Assembly: GCF_963678635.1 (NCBI RefSeq)
Contig: NC_087065.1
Coordinates: 33,539,679-33,603,678, forward strand
Direction: 5' to 3'
Length of the DNA stretch: 64,000 bases
DNA from: Symsagittifera roscoffensis
Taxonomy: Eukaryota; Xenacoelomorpha; Acoela; Convolutidae
The position numbers were made by a program, and so were the translations under genes. Under the pieces are notes generated by a model. The model did not search any database, was not told where the DNA came from, and saw only the letters and a list, made by a program, of their open reading frames with translations. Each line of letters starts with the position of its first letter. The first letter of the stretch is position 1. Below are positions 46,162 through 56,664 of this stretch, one piece after another.

Positions 46162-47499
46162 TCAGGACTGGGGCCTCGAGTCAACTCTTGAGCCGACTGA
46201 TTCCCCAACATCATATTCCAAGTTGTCTGAGATGTTTCTCGACTCCCCGGACAAAACTCTAACCATTGGTCGCTTTGAATCCGATTCCCCGGACAAAATT
46301 CTGCCCCTAGGTGGTCTCGTCAACCTCTCCCCGGACGAGTCGTCCTGCACGGGCTCAAAAGTGTCTGACTCCTCAGACAAGTCGTCCTTGACGGGCTCGA
46401 AGGTATCAGACTCCCCGGACATTGTCTCGTCCCCGGACGAACAATCTGGCCTCGGCTCGTATTCTTCTCTTGCATCCGTGAAATGCACACTCCTCGCGAG
46501 GCTAGATCTCGACTTGATCCTGACTTCCTCAGTGGCTTGGGTCTGATTCAGTGTTCCATGATCAGTGAAAGAAGTTCTCAACAAGACCTCCTTCGGCATC
46601 GAGCTCACCAGCTGGTTGACTATCGACCTGCAATCCCGTTCAACGCCTTGGCTGCGAATGGACACTGGCCTCTTCTCTGTTCTCTCAGTGACAGTCAACC
46701 GCTGCATGGTCTCCATCCACTCACGATCATGCCTATCCACTTCCCTGTCCAACAAGTCACGGAGCTTCCCCATGACGTCCGGCGCCACGTTCACCGTCCT
46801 GTTCAATAGAGCCATGCTGTTTATACCCAAACTGGTAAGTTCTTGCTGTACCAAATTGTATCGGACTAGCAGATCCAACGGAACGGGCTCGCCTCTGGCT
46901 AAAAGCTTTATCTCTGCGGCCGTCTCCACTGGAAGGTCAGGGTGTCCGGGTATAGGATGCCCTGACTTGTCTAACCACCTAGTAAGTGGCAGTTTGTCGT
47001 AGGTTTCCTTGTCCAGAAATGAAAACCCGTCTTTGATCTCCGATTGGTTAGCCTGCTTCTCCTCGAGGCGCTCATAGAATTCTGTCTTTTTACTGAGGCT
47101 ATCTGCGTTCTGGTGCATGTCACGGGTACGGTGCTCTATGATCATGTGGTATCCATCCAGGCGCACGATCCAACGACCAAAATAACTTTGATCCATCGAA
47201 TAGGTTTTCAGCCAGGCAAGGGCACGATTATCCACACGCAACTTGAAGGGAGCACTCCCCAAGTAGGCCCTGTATTTTTCCACGAAAGTGATCACCGCGA
47301 ACATCTCTGCTTTTGGTGCGCCGTACTTCATCTCAGTATCACTCAGGACTTTACTCCCGTAGGCTATCGGACGAAGAACCGTTCTCCCGTTCCACTCCTG
47401 CTCCTGGTGAAGTATGCCCGATATGGCAACCACTGATGCATCTTTGTCCAGCACGAACATCCCCTTCTCTGTTGGCATGCCGAGGGCGGTGCCTCGCAA
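46162..47499 (-). pseudogene. RNase H and spacer of pol
   Basis: The frame starts near 47,490 within the RT-RNase H connection. RNase H catalytic blocks: FVLDKDASVVAISGIL (Asp), GAPKAEMFAV (Glu), LRVDNRALAWL (Asp) and RDMHQNADSLSK (last Asp/His region). It digests the RNA strand during reverse transcription. Downstream lies a long spacer of about 220 residues with a repeated acidic pattern (SGESDTFEPV, SEESDTFEPV, SGESDSK) that has arisen by small tandem duplications; on the plus strand it appears as repeated CTCCCCGGAC. It ends at a TGA and continues in frame as the integrase zinc region. Confidence 0.8.
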
Positions 47500-48249
47500 A
47501 GTTCACGTTTGATGTTCTCAAATGAAACTTGTGCCTCATCAGTCCAAGTGAACTTTTGGCCCTTGTTTCTCATCAACCGCTGCATGGGGTATATTTTGTC
47601 AGCATACCCCTTGATGAACTCTCGATAATAATTAACGAATCCCAAAAAACTCATCAGCTGTGTATCTGTTTTAGGTGCCTTCCAGGTCAGCACCACTTCA
47701 ACCGCTTCAGGATCTGGTCTCACTCCATGTTTATCCACCAGGCGGCCCAGATACTTTATGGAATCTCTGAAGATTTCACACTTAGAGGGTTTACATTTCA
47801 GACCCGCCTGCTTAATGCAAGAAAACACCTCCTCCAACCTCTCTATGTGTACTTCTAAGGTTGGTGTTGCAATCACGACATCATCGACATAACACATGAT
47901 GAGATTCCCGTATTTCTTAGTGACGCTCGTGAGTGCCTGGGCCATCAGTCGCTGGAATGTGGCCGTCGCGTTGCACAATCCGAATGGCATCCTCTTCCAC
48001 TGGAACAACCCCAGCTCGCACGCGAAGCCTGTTTTTTTCTCGATCTTGCTTTCGGAGTGGCACTTGGTAGAACGCAGAGCCCAAATCCAACGTCGTGAAG
48101 AACTTCGCATCTCCCAGCTTGGATAGGCTCTCATTGATGCGGGGAATCGGGTATGCGTCCTTTATAGTCACTGCGTTCAGATAACGGAAATCACAACAAA
48201 ATCTGAGTTGCCCCCTTTCTTTTTTGCCATGACCACGCCACAAAACCAC
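47364..48249 (-). pseudogene. reverse transcriptase of the giant element
   Basis: Palm motifs: DFRYLNAVTIKDAYPIP then FFTTLDLGSAFYQV (motif A Asp) in the 48,249-47,917 frame; GLFQWKRMPFGLCNATATFQ (motif B), MCYVDDVVIAT (catalytic YVDD) and KCKPSKCEIF in the 48,134-47,364 frame. Frameshifts lie near 48,225, 48,055 and 47,490. The thumb/connection FLGFVNYYREFIKGYA and FTWTDEAQVSFENIK follow normally. The sequence is clearly Ty3/gypsy-type. Apart from the frameshifts the active-site residues are all retained, suggesting that related copies elsewhere may be intact. Confidence 0.9.
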
Positions 48250-49652
48250 GGGGACTTCGACGGCTCGATCATGTCATACTCCATTAACCTCTCGATTTCC
48301 TTCCTACACGCTTCTGACTTGTGAGGGGTCATCCTTCTCGCCCCTTCCCTATGAGGTACCGAGCCCTCTTCTATCTCAATCTCGTGTTCTACAAAGTTAC
48401 AGCAACCTATGTCGGCCTTAAGTTTCGAAAAAACATCTGCGTTCCGACTTAGCACCGCTCTGAGCGAATCTAGTTCCTTGTCTGATGTTTTGCCCTTCAA
48501 ATGTTCTATCTCAGGTAGGACCGGTTCATTCGCTGCTAACTCTGTTTCTGTCGGCCTCTCAGGAAAGTTGGAACAACTAGACAGCCCATCATCTGTTTCC
48601 GACTTCATTGAAAACAATTTCCTAGAAGATTTCAATTCATTTACTCTCTTCATTATACATTCTTGGTTCGCATGCAATGGACATTTAGTTACATCAAATT
48701 TTTTCAAGTTCTCCACATTCTGAGAGTCTGTGTTCAGAGGCAAAGCATAGCCAAGTTTCTTTCCCCTCTGTATTGTCACTGTTGTTGCTTCTGTGTTCAA
48801 CAACACACTCACACACAGTCCGCTCTGAGTGAGTGAGAAGCTTCTTCCTAAAATAGCCGAGTTTTTACTGTTTGGATTTGGTACCAGACACACCTGTCTG
48901 TCATTGCTGAGTTCATTCAAGTTCCTCATCCTAAACGTCGCTACTACGGCTTGGTTTGGTTTTAATCTACTTTTTCGATCCAGAAAAATCGGCACCTTGG
49001 CCTGCTTAATTAAGATCTTATTAAGGGGTTTCTTTTCATACTTTCTCTCAGGATCCTTGATCCTAATCAACCCGTCATTGAGATCAATCGTGACATCAAA
49101 GTTGCGTACGAAATCCCTTCCTAGGATGAACTGATCGGATTCGTCCAAATTCTCCACTACTAGGAAGCTCATCCAAAGATGTCTTCCTCCGAGCTGTAGT
49201 GAAATGATCGGGTTTCGTCCAGTCACATAGATCGCTCCCTGATTGGCAGCTGCCAACCTGATGTTTGTCGGTATGAGATCCGACCTCTCGAAACCCATGT
49301 CGATCCAAGATATGACTGGCATGACACTAACCACTGCTCCCGTGTCTAGCAGTCCCTTTACTGAAAGTTGTCTGCCTTGCACGTCCAGCACGTGTGCGGC
49401 CAGATCGGCCTCGCAACTTATGTGCACCGCTTCTTGTTCGAGCATGGCGTTGTGTCCGATTCGTCTAACCTTCAGCTCCTCTTGACCAATGTATATCCGG
49501 CCAATCTGAGCGTTCGCATCAGTTTTGTGATTTTTTGTGTAGATATTGATGCCATCCACATTCATTAGAATCGGGTATGGGCCATGGACGTCGATGTAAT
49601 GTCCATCCACTTTCATCAGCCTCGGACCTCCTGTTGTGAGCAGCGCTCGCAC
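48177..49652 (-). pseudogene. retroviral-type aspartic protease and N-terminal RT
   Basis: 491 residues. The protease has the catalytic VKGLLDTGAVVSVMP (Asp103-Thr-Gly) and the partner FILGRDF (176-178), normal spacing for a retropepsin, which cuts Gag-Pol into its mature parts. After a linker the RT fingers begin (GARRMTPHKSEACRKEIERL, then IEPSKSPWFCGVVMAKKK) and the frame breaks near 48,225. The frame is the same as the gag frame upstream and is separated from it by one TAG (49,725-49,727), so Gag and Pol were either one frame joined by readthrough or a single polyprotein with a later stop mutation. Confidence 0.85.
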
Positions 49653-49724
49653 TACCCTGGAGTCCAGTTTGGGATCTTTCTCCTTCAGGTAGTCGGCATA
49701 GATGTCCAGGTGGACTAGTGTAAT

Positions 49725-51221
49725 CTAGGATAGTTCACTCAAGTTCTTGACCACTTGGTGCCCTGCGACTGAGATAATGGACATTATTTTCCTCCCCTCC
49801 TTTGTCATGCCGAAAGTTCTCTCAGATATAACGTTCAGTTTTAGTCCCTGTTTCCTGGGTTCCTCTTTGTCTTCTATTTTCGTCGTTTTACCCAGAACAT
49901 TAAACCTTTTCCGAAGATCTGTGCTCTCCAGCTCCGACCTTACCCATTGCTCCACTTCTTTCGTGGCTAGCTCCTGTTTGACATTCTGCAACGCTGTCCT
50001 TGCCGCCAGACCGTAATCCACCTTGAGTGGGCTAGCCGATTCTGCCTCCAGGTTCGAGGCTACCACCTCGTCAAGCAGTGTCTTTACCTTCTTAGTCGTA
50101 AAGGTGCTCGGTGTCGTCTCCTTTCTCCGAGACTCGGCCTCGTTCATCAGACGTGCTCGACTGGCCTTGACACCCGAAAGCGCCTTTTCGTGGCGGGGAT
50201 GTTTCGCGTCCGCCACTGCATCCCAAAACTGAGTAAAATCTGACTTGAAGTGTCCTTCCAAATTACAGAAGAAGCACCTCGGACCATATTTCATGATGAG
50301 CCCTCTGACGTAGTCTTCGTGATCCTCGTCGGTCGCGTCGACGTCATCGAGAAAGTAGCTTATTGCCTTCATGTTCTGTTTGTAAGCAGAACACGCGGAA
50401 ACGTGATGGTCCATCGAACCACAATTCGCACACGACCTCCTCTTATCCATGTCATCGCGAGATTTGTACCAACTAGAGTTCGCACCAGTGTTTGTCCCGC
50501 TATAGTTACCATAATTGCTGTAACGGTTTTGCGCCCTCAGTTTTATGAGTAAATACTCGCGTGACTTCATATGCAAATCATCGGGCATGGGTACCTGGTC
50601 AAGTGACAGGGTGAAGTGTGTGGCCAACATCGTTTTCAACTCCTCGCTCTTTACTCCGTCCATGAACTTCGAAGCAATCGCCAAGTTTCGCTCGGATATT
50701 CTATCATCGGGATTGCTTCTCCTCCTAAGCAACTCAAGGTCGTCCAAAAATTTGTTTATGGATTCGTCATCTCTTTGACGCCTCTTTTCGAATTTCACCA
50801 TAGCCTGGTGTCCTTGTACTCCGGAGCCGAAACGATTCAGCAGGATGTCGAATATCTTGCGAGCGCTGTCTCTCTCATTGGTTCTTTTCGCTATTACACA
50901 ATTTAGTGCAGTACCCTCCAGGTTGCTCGTTAGCGCGCTGCACTCTTGTTTCTTGGAGAGACTCTCTTCCTCAAAGTGTAACTTCATCACCTCTATCCAA
51001 GTATCAATGCAGCCGTCTGACTCGTCTTTGTATGACTTCGGCTTTTTCAGGGTCCTTCTTGACCTCTCTCCTCTCTCGGTTGACTTCGAGAGTTTGGTGA
51101 TGAATGTTTCGAGAGATCTGTTCAGAGGCTCAAACATCGAGGCATACATCGTCGTGTCCTGTGAGATCTGGCACTGATCTGACTTGTGGCACAGTTGGCA
51201 ACCTTTTCTCCGGAGTAGCAT
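49725..51221 (-). CDS. Gag capsid and nucleocapsid region
   Basis: 498 residues ending in TAG. The first half has the helical capsid pattern of gypsy Gag (IDTWIEVMKLHFEEE, then ALTSNLEGTALNCV and RNLAIASKFMDGVKSEELK). Near residue 262 a zinc knuckle CANCGSMDHHVSAC fits C-x2-C-x4-H-x4-C. A second knuckle near residue 315, CFFCNLEGHFKSDF, has its last Cys replaced by Phe, so it is probably broken. A Lys/Glu-rich tail follows. Gag forms the particle and binds the RNA. The real N terminus lies upstream in other frames; the first ~25 residues of this open stretch overlap the preceding frame. Confidence 0.8.
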   Translation of the reverse strand: MLLRRKGCQLCHKSDQCQISQDTTMYASMFEPLNRSLETFITKLSKSTERGERSRRTLKKPKSYKDESDGCIDTWIEVMKLHFEEESLSKKQECSALTSNLEGTALNCVIAKRTNERDSARKIFDILLNRFGSGVQGHQAMVKFEKRRQRDDESINKFLDDLELLRRRSNPDDRISERNLAIASKFMDGVKSEELKTMLATHFTLSLDQVPMPDDLHMKSREYLLIKLRAQNRYSNYGNYSGTNTGANSSWYKSRDDMDKRRSCANCGSMDHHVSACSAYKQNMKAISYFLDDVDATDEDHEDYVRGLIMKYGPRCFFCNLEGHFKSDFTQFWDAVADAKHPRHEKALSGVKASRARLMNEAESRRKETTPSTFTTKKVKTLLDEVVASNLEAESASPLKVDYGLAARTALQNVKQELATKEVEQWVRSELESTDLRKRFNVLGKTTKIEDKEEPRKQGLKLNVISERTFGMTKEGRKIMSIISVAGHQVVKNLSELS

Positions 51222-52651
51222 CTACCTCCGGCGGGACAGGATTCGTCCAGCCAGGCCTCGACGGGGCTGCCCTTGGCCGCTCCTTGTTCCTAGGTTCGTA
51301 GTTCGTTCTCGAGCTTTGCTGGGCTCTGGCTTTGCTGCCCGTACCAACTCCATCATTCGCATGGCGTGAGCGCTCCCTTGGGTTGGAACGCTCCTCCCAA
51401 TTGCTCCCATTCAAGATCGCGTCAAGCTTCCGCATCATTAAGTCAGATTTGGCATCTAACCTTTTTTCCAGGCTAGTCATCGTGTGGGCGTAGGTACTAT
51501 CATGATCGTTCAACAATCGCTCAATCTCCCTCGTCATCCTAGCCTCTCTTTCCTGTGACTCCTTGTTTGCCTGTGCCAGGCTCTCCGCCAGGCATTGATC
51601 GGTGTTGCGAATCAATTGAGCCTGATCAACCCTCGCCTGCGACTTCACGTGCGTTAGTTCATCTCTCAGATTCTCTCGACCCTGGTGAGCTCTCTCGTCA
51701 ACTTCATCTATTCTCTTAGTCATGTCCCGTCTCAGTTCATCCAGACCATTCATTACGCCAGCGAACATGTCACTTATATCGCCAGTGGCTCCAAATGACG
51801 GGTTAGTCCCAAAGAAGATGAGGTCAACTGCGACTGCAGCCTGGTGCTTGATGACGCACCGCCTTTTTGCTTGCTCATCGATGTCATCAATCTGTCGAAC
51901 GTTGATGACGCTCCCATCGTTATCCCATCTGACATGGGCCTGGTCGGCGAGGCGGACGACGCCTTCCTGCTCATTTCGTTCCTTGGGCACGGTGTGAAGT
52001 TCACATCCGGATGGGTTATCTCCGGGTAGTCATAACTGGAAGATAAACCTTCAGTCCGAGGTGACGCCATGCGCTCATCGTACAAATACTTCCAGCTCTT
52101 CTTGGCCTTCGAACCCGGTTGTTCTTCACTCGGGATTATACTCGACATCATCGCGTTGTTGCTCTGCTTGGCCAGAGATGAGTGGGTATTAGCTGAATGT
52201 GAATTTTTCTTCTCCACCTATGACTCTTGGTCTCCAATTTGGACATTCCCTTGAATAACACTTCCTCTCGCGGCTCGACCTCGGAACGCTCCGAGGTCCC
52301 CTCCGTCCTCTCAACTTCCTCCCGCTCGAGGTCCTCGCTAGGCTCAAAGTCGGGTCGAATAAGCGTACGTTCTCCTTCGTCAAAGGGGTCCACAAGCGTC
52401 TCGCTCGCGGGTCGGGCCTCGGCGCTCCGCCCTTGATCGCCATCGAGGTTTTTCTCGCTCCTTAGTTTCATTTTGCTCACTGAAAGATCAGGTTGACCTT
52501 TAGTCGATTCGGTTTCGGCAAACACGTCGGAGGCGCTGCTAAACGAGGACTGGCTACGCCTAGTTTTAAATTTTCGCGTGCTGCCATTGCTCAGCCTGGG
52601 AATCTTAGTAGTCGATCCTAACGAGTCCCTGCCCTGCATGCTTTGTGACAA
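51130..52651 (-). pseudogene. Gag N-terminal region, frameshifted, long coiled coil
   Basis: Three overlapping frames, 52,651-52,148, 52,217-51,774 and 51,990-51,130, read in order as Ser/Glu/Arg-rich N terminus, Ser/Pro-rich segment, and an alpha-helical segment of about 130 residues (DMTKRIDEVDERAHQGRENL and on) with heptad character. Together with the capsid frame the Gag would exceed 900 residues, about double a common gypsy Gag. Frameshifts lie near 52,190, 51,800 and 51,150. The first ATG at 52,651 follows a noncoding leader and is the best start candidate. Confidence 0.65.
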
Positions 52652-53099
52652 AAAACAATATTCCTATAATTTAATGGCGATGCACACGTACCGCAAACAG
52701 GTCCAAGTCAAATTACTTAACGCTGCCTGTTCGATCTCGTAAGTATCAAAAATGCCTTTTAGATTTCTCAATGACAATCTTAGTGACTCAGCTAAAGTCA
52801 CACACACAGGGCCTACTCAGTATTGATATAATTCTAACTCAACCTTGTTGTATAGTATAACGGTATCACAAAATTTTCACAAAATATAATCAATACACAA
52901 AACACAATTGATAATCAGATAAGAATATCCTACAGGTGACAGCGACCTTCGTCAGTATCAAATTACCGCCACACTTTTATCAAGTCACTGCTTTGTTAAA
53001 GTCAAACAATCTTTGGTAAAAAGCAGTGATGATTCAGAAACAGATCAATAAAACTTAGTCTTAAAGAAAAAGACTTCCCTCAATCGGAACGATCCGAAA

Positions 53100-53410
53100 G
53101 AACGAAGCCCAGGACACAGTCTTCTCAAGTGGGTGTGTATTTGCCTAATACACCCACCGAGGTCTTCTTTTAGGTGTCCTGCGATTGCCCGAGCTGTCCT
53201 ACTAAGTAGCTCAAGGCAACCTCTGACCGAAAATTTCTAAAGTCTATGAAAAAGCTCCCCCACACCCGGACTGCTCCAAGTACACGAGAGGAGGAAACAA
53301 CTTTTCTTCTCAAGTGAGTGTGCATTTGCCTAATACACTCACCGAGGTCTTCTTTTGTTTGTTCCCGGATTGCCCGAATTTTCCTATTAAGTAGCTCAAG
53401 GCAACCACAC
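53100..53410 (-). repeat. two 185-bp-spaced leader repeats with a covarying hairpin
   Basis: Two imperfect copies (about 53,100-53,216 and 53,280-53,408) share CTTCTCAAGTG, a hairpin, ACCGAGGTCTTCTTTT and AAGTAGCTCAAGGCAACC. Hairpin 1 at 53,129-53,157 has stem GTGGGTGT/ACACCCAC; hairpin 2 at 53,314-53,342 has GTGAGTGT/ACACTCAC. Both 8-bp stems are perfect although their sequence differs, and the loops are nearly identical. Confidence 0.85.
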
Positions 53411-53639
53411 AACCAAAATCACAACCAAAAAAAAATTTTGTTCGGGTACTTCTGATACACCCGATCTAGAATCCAAAGTTGATCACAAAAGTCCGGGTCA
53501 GAATGGGCTCCTATGATCCTAATTAGCACGCCTAATATCCCAATATGATCTTAATTTAATGGATATTTTCCGTTTCCCAAATTGCCACAGAAGGTTTCCT
53601 CAAGTTTCTAACAAGGAAGGTTGTTAGAAGGTTTAAGTC

Positions 53640-53985
53640 ACACCGGAGGGTTATTTCGGAGGGTTGTTAAGACACTTAGCCTACACCGGAGGGTCACTTC
53701 GGAGGGTACCTTAGTCACCCAAGAGACTTCGGAGGGTCCCCCTTAACTCACTAAGTAGGGTCAACAAGAGGCTTAATATGCTCCGGAGGGTTACCTCGGA
53801 GGGTTCTTCCAAAACTTTCAAGTTTTTGAAAAGGGCCTTCAACTAGCTTAAGAAAGCGTCAAAACAAGCTAAATTCCCTATGGGGTGTTGTTTTTAACTC
53901 CTTCGGAGAGTCTCGTGGAAAATCTCCACTAAGGAGGGTTGGTAAGGGGCTTAAGTCACTCCGGAGGGTTTTTCCGGAGGGTTCC
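53640..53985. repeat. paired GGAGGGT motifs with 13-nt spacing
   Basis: Four pairs of GGAGGG start at 53,645/53,658, 53,688/53,701, 53,785/53,798 and 53,963/53,976, all exactly 13 nt apart. Single copies in either orientation are scattered to about 55,700 and occur in the LTRs. Confidence 0.8.
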
Positions 53986-55747
53986 GCAAAAATCAGGAAA
54001 AAGGGGTTAATTTACCGCAATAAAGCCTCTTAATGCGGTGTAACTTGCTTAAAACCAGGTTGGTTGACACGGTCAACCTTCTCAGCAGGATAAAAAGATG
54101 TTTTGATAAAATTTTCTGCCGCTCGGAGGGTTACCTATAATTTGGACCCTCCGAACCAACAAATTCTAAACAATTTTTCTTTTCCGAGATTATCAACCCA
54201 AAAACGGTTGCGGTGCGGAAAAGTGGTCTAAAACGTCGACTTATGGTACCAAAATTATCCCGATCGGTTTGCTAGTCTTTGAGAAATTGCCAAAAACGTG
54301 TTTGTCCAAATGGCCTTTTTTCACCACCTATATAGGTTCTGAGAAACTTTTTCCGCAATCCCTGTTGAATGTGCCTAAAAATAATTGAAACGAGCGTAGT
54401 AGCCCTGTACGGCACTGGAATTATGCAAAAAACCGGGCCAAAATTGGTTTGGAGACAAAAATTTGGCCAATAACTATCAAATTTGGACCCTCCGATCCCT
54501 TCCTTTTCCAATCCTTAAGTCGTTAGCTCTATCCATGGAGCTAATCGGAGGGTTACTCAAGAATTTTTCTAGCGGCCGAGCACGTTATGCCAGCACGCTC
54601 CTAACACAAAAAATTTTAATGCTCTAACTCTAAAAACTCAAAAACTCGATCCCCAAAACAGATTGACAAAGTTCAGAAAATTATCGAAATCTTGATCGAA
54701 AAGTTTTGGTTTTTTCCAAATTTTACTGAGTCTTTTCTCACGCAGTTTCTTTAGTTAGGGGGATCGAACTACGGAGCTACTCCTTATATAAAAGCTTTTT
54801 GCTGTTCGGAAAAGCTCGGATATCCAAAAATTTGGGGGTCTACAGTTTCTTCGAAAATCGATAGTTTTCGACTAAATTTGGGTGTTTCTTGGGTCTAATT
54901 AGGAGATAAGTAATATATAATAAGGATAATAACCTATTAGTAGTCGTTAATGAATAATAATATACCCTCATTTGCACCAAAATACCCGAATTAAGACCCT
55001 TAACTCGGAAATTTGTAATCGATGGAGGGTACAATCGGACCGCGCCAATCGTGCCCCCCACCACTTAAGTTTTGATGAAATAGTACCCGAACGATACCAA
55101 AATTGTTTCAACGATATCAAACATACGTTGTGGATGTTGTCCTTGATGTCCTTGTTGAGTTTGGAACACGTCGGTCAGCTTGCCTCTCTACCCTCCGGCC
55201 ACCGGCAAAATCACCATTAACGTGCTTAAATACTCAAATTACACTCAAAGGAGGGTATCCAACCCTTCACCAAAACACACAATCTTTCTATCAGAAATGA
55301 TATTAACCAATCTGAAACAACAACGAATAGGAAGGTCAGATCACATCTCGTCCGGAAATAACATATAAACTGTCACTTTTTGTTTTTTACTGTTTTTGGT
55401 CTTTTTTGGATTTTTTACTGTTTTTTGTATTTTTTGTTTTCAAAAAATTTTTTTTTTTGACGTTTTCTTGGTTACGCTATTTTTGTTTGGTTTTACGCTT
55501 TCTCTTTAATGGTTTTTGTTCCCGGGACCTTGGGACAAGCGGGCTCATGACTTCCCACCTAACCCTCCGCCCCCCGGAATTTTCGGTGTTAGCTAAGTTA
55601 AAAAGCTAAATAGTACTAGACGGAGGGTACGCACCTTCCCCCTAGTACAATAACGGTCAATAAGGCCTCTAACTCGGGCATACGCCCGGAGCGGAGGGTT
55701 CGTCGCTGAAACGCTTGCTGATCATGATGGTCTTATGCCTTTGACAG

Positions 55748-55765
55748 GCCCACCCAGGAGCGCCA
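55748..55765 (-). promoter_or_regulatory. primer binding site resembling the tRNA-Asn 3' end complement
   Basis: The plus strand reads GCCCACCCAGGAGCGCCA. This differs at two of 18 positions from the 3' end of the conserved animal tRNA-Asn(GTT) including CCA. On the sense (minus) strand it starts TGG and lies 12 nt inside the 5' LTR, where minus-strand DNA synthesis is primed. The 12-nt gap is longer than usual. Confidence 0.65.
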
Positions 55766-55777
55766 TAAAAACGTCTA

Positions 55778-56664
55778 TGTAACATTCGCCCAAATACTAC
55801 ACAGCGACGGAGCGTAGAAAAAAGTACCTATTAACGACTGGCAGGCGTCAGTTACATTAATCTTACTCGTTTTTCACCGTCTCGACCTTGCCAGTTGATT
55901 TTCTGGTCTGTTTAGGGCTAAGTAAAAAGTTACTATTTTTAGGCCATCAGTCAAACGACTTTTGGTCAGCTTTCGTTTACATGCGAACACAACCACATAG
56001 CTGAGTCTCGGATCCTCAGATTACGTTATTGCTATTAAAAACACGGCTCGAATTCCCTATTTTAATATGTTTTTGTGTGACAGTTCTATATTAAATCCAT
56101 TGGAGATGGATTGACCCTTTCCTCTTTCTAGCTACTCATATTCTAAAATATCAAATAATACCGTTGTTAATTCAACGTTCTACGACATAGAAGTAGCTAC
56201 AAAGTCAGTTTTATATAGTTTCTTCACATACAACAGTCTCTGGGGGACCAAGCCTTCGTTCCCGTAATCTTCCCGAGATAACGTTCTCATCTCTTCCAAT
56301 TTGTGGCACGGGAGGGTTCCGTGGAATATTCCTTCCCCACTGAAGCTTCCTTCTCCACTAATATCCACTGCTAAGGATCTTATCGTGTGTTGTTGCCACG
56401 ATAATAGACTCCGTTTTTCTCGTGTTCCCGCACGACCGTTTTTCACTATATTTGTTGTTGTTCTGTTTTTTTGTCCTTTTCAGTCAAAATGGCCGTCTTT
56501 TTTTATTTCTCAGAAATATTGGCCCGTCATTCGAAATTTTAAAAATTCAAATATTCGGAATATCTAGACCCTCTTTCGCAGTAATTTTTCGTAACTAAGG
56601 CCTTTATTCATTTTATTTTGTGTCGCGGGAAGGTTGCGCTGTGCCAATCTGGCAGAATGGCACA
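55778..56664 (-). repeat. 5' LTR of the giant element
   Basis: 887 bp, ends TGTAACATTC and GAATGGCACA on the plus strand (TG...CA). Matches the 3' LTR over its outer 108 bp and inner 369 bp. It contains a hairpin (CTTATCGTG/CACGATAA near 56,380-56,405). The base-level boundary is supported by the shared termini, the nearby primer site and the interrupted reading frame outside. Confidence 0.8.

Larger units (their letters stand above)
52652..55747 (-). promoter_or_regulatory. 3-kb untranslated leader of the giant element
   Basis: No open frame of interest on the sense strand between the primer site and gag. It contains two hairpin-bearing direct repeats next to gag and many copies of ACCCTCC (GGAGGGT on the plus strand). 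A leader this long is unusual for Ty3/gypsy elements and could hold packaging, dimerisation or translation-control elements; that is inference. Confidence 0.6.
31951..56664 (-). mobile_element. giant (~21.7 kb plus nested LINE) Ty3/gypsy-type LTR retrotransposon
   Basis: The element has LTRs at both ends in direct orientation, a tRNA-type primer site, a 3-kb leader, gag, protease, RT, RNase H, integrase, a macrodomain, then at least six further ORFs on the same strand. LTR ends are TGTG(A/C)CATTC / GAATG(G/T)CACA. The internal region (35,491-55,777) is 20.3 kb, several times a usual 5-7 kb gypsy element and within reach of the largest known (Ogre, planarian Burro). It interrupts another element with a 3-bp AAG flank on each side. 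The coding block is visibly GC-richer than its surroundings. LTR identity is roughly 96% by eye, and coding frames carry many indels and stops, so this copy is dead. Confidence 0.85.

Noticed and set aside
43959-47858. Many plus-strand open frames of 60-145 codons opposite gag-pol
   Set aside because: They are antisense shadows of the GC-richer coding strand; only the minus strand shows retroviral motifs.
55380-55450. T-rich tract as a LINE tail or terminator
   Set aside because: No element end or target duplication is associated with it; it is best seen as low-complexity sequence in the leader.
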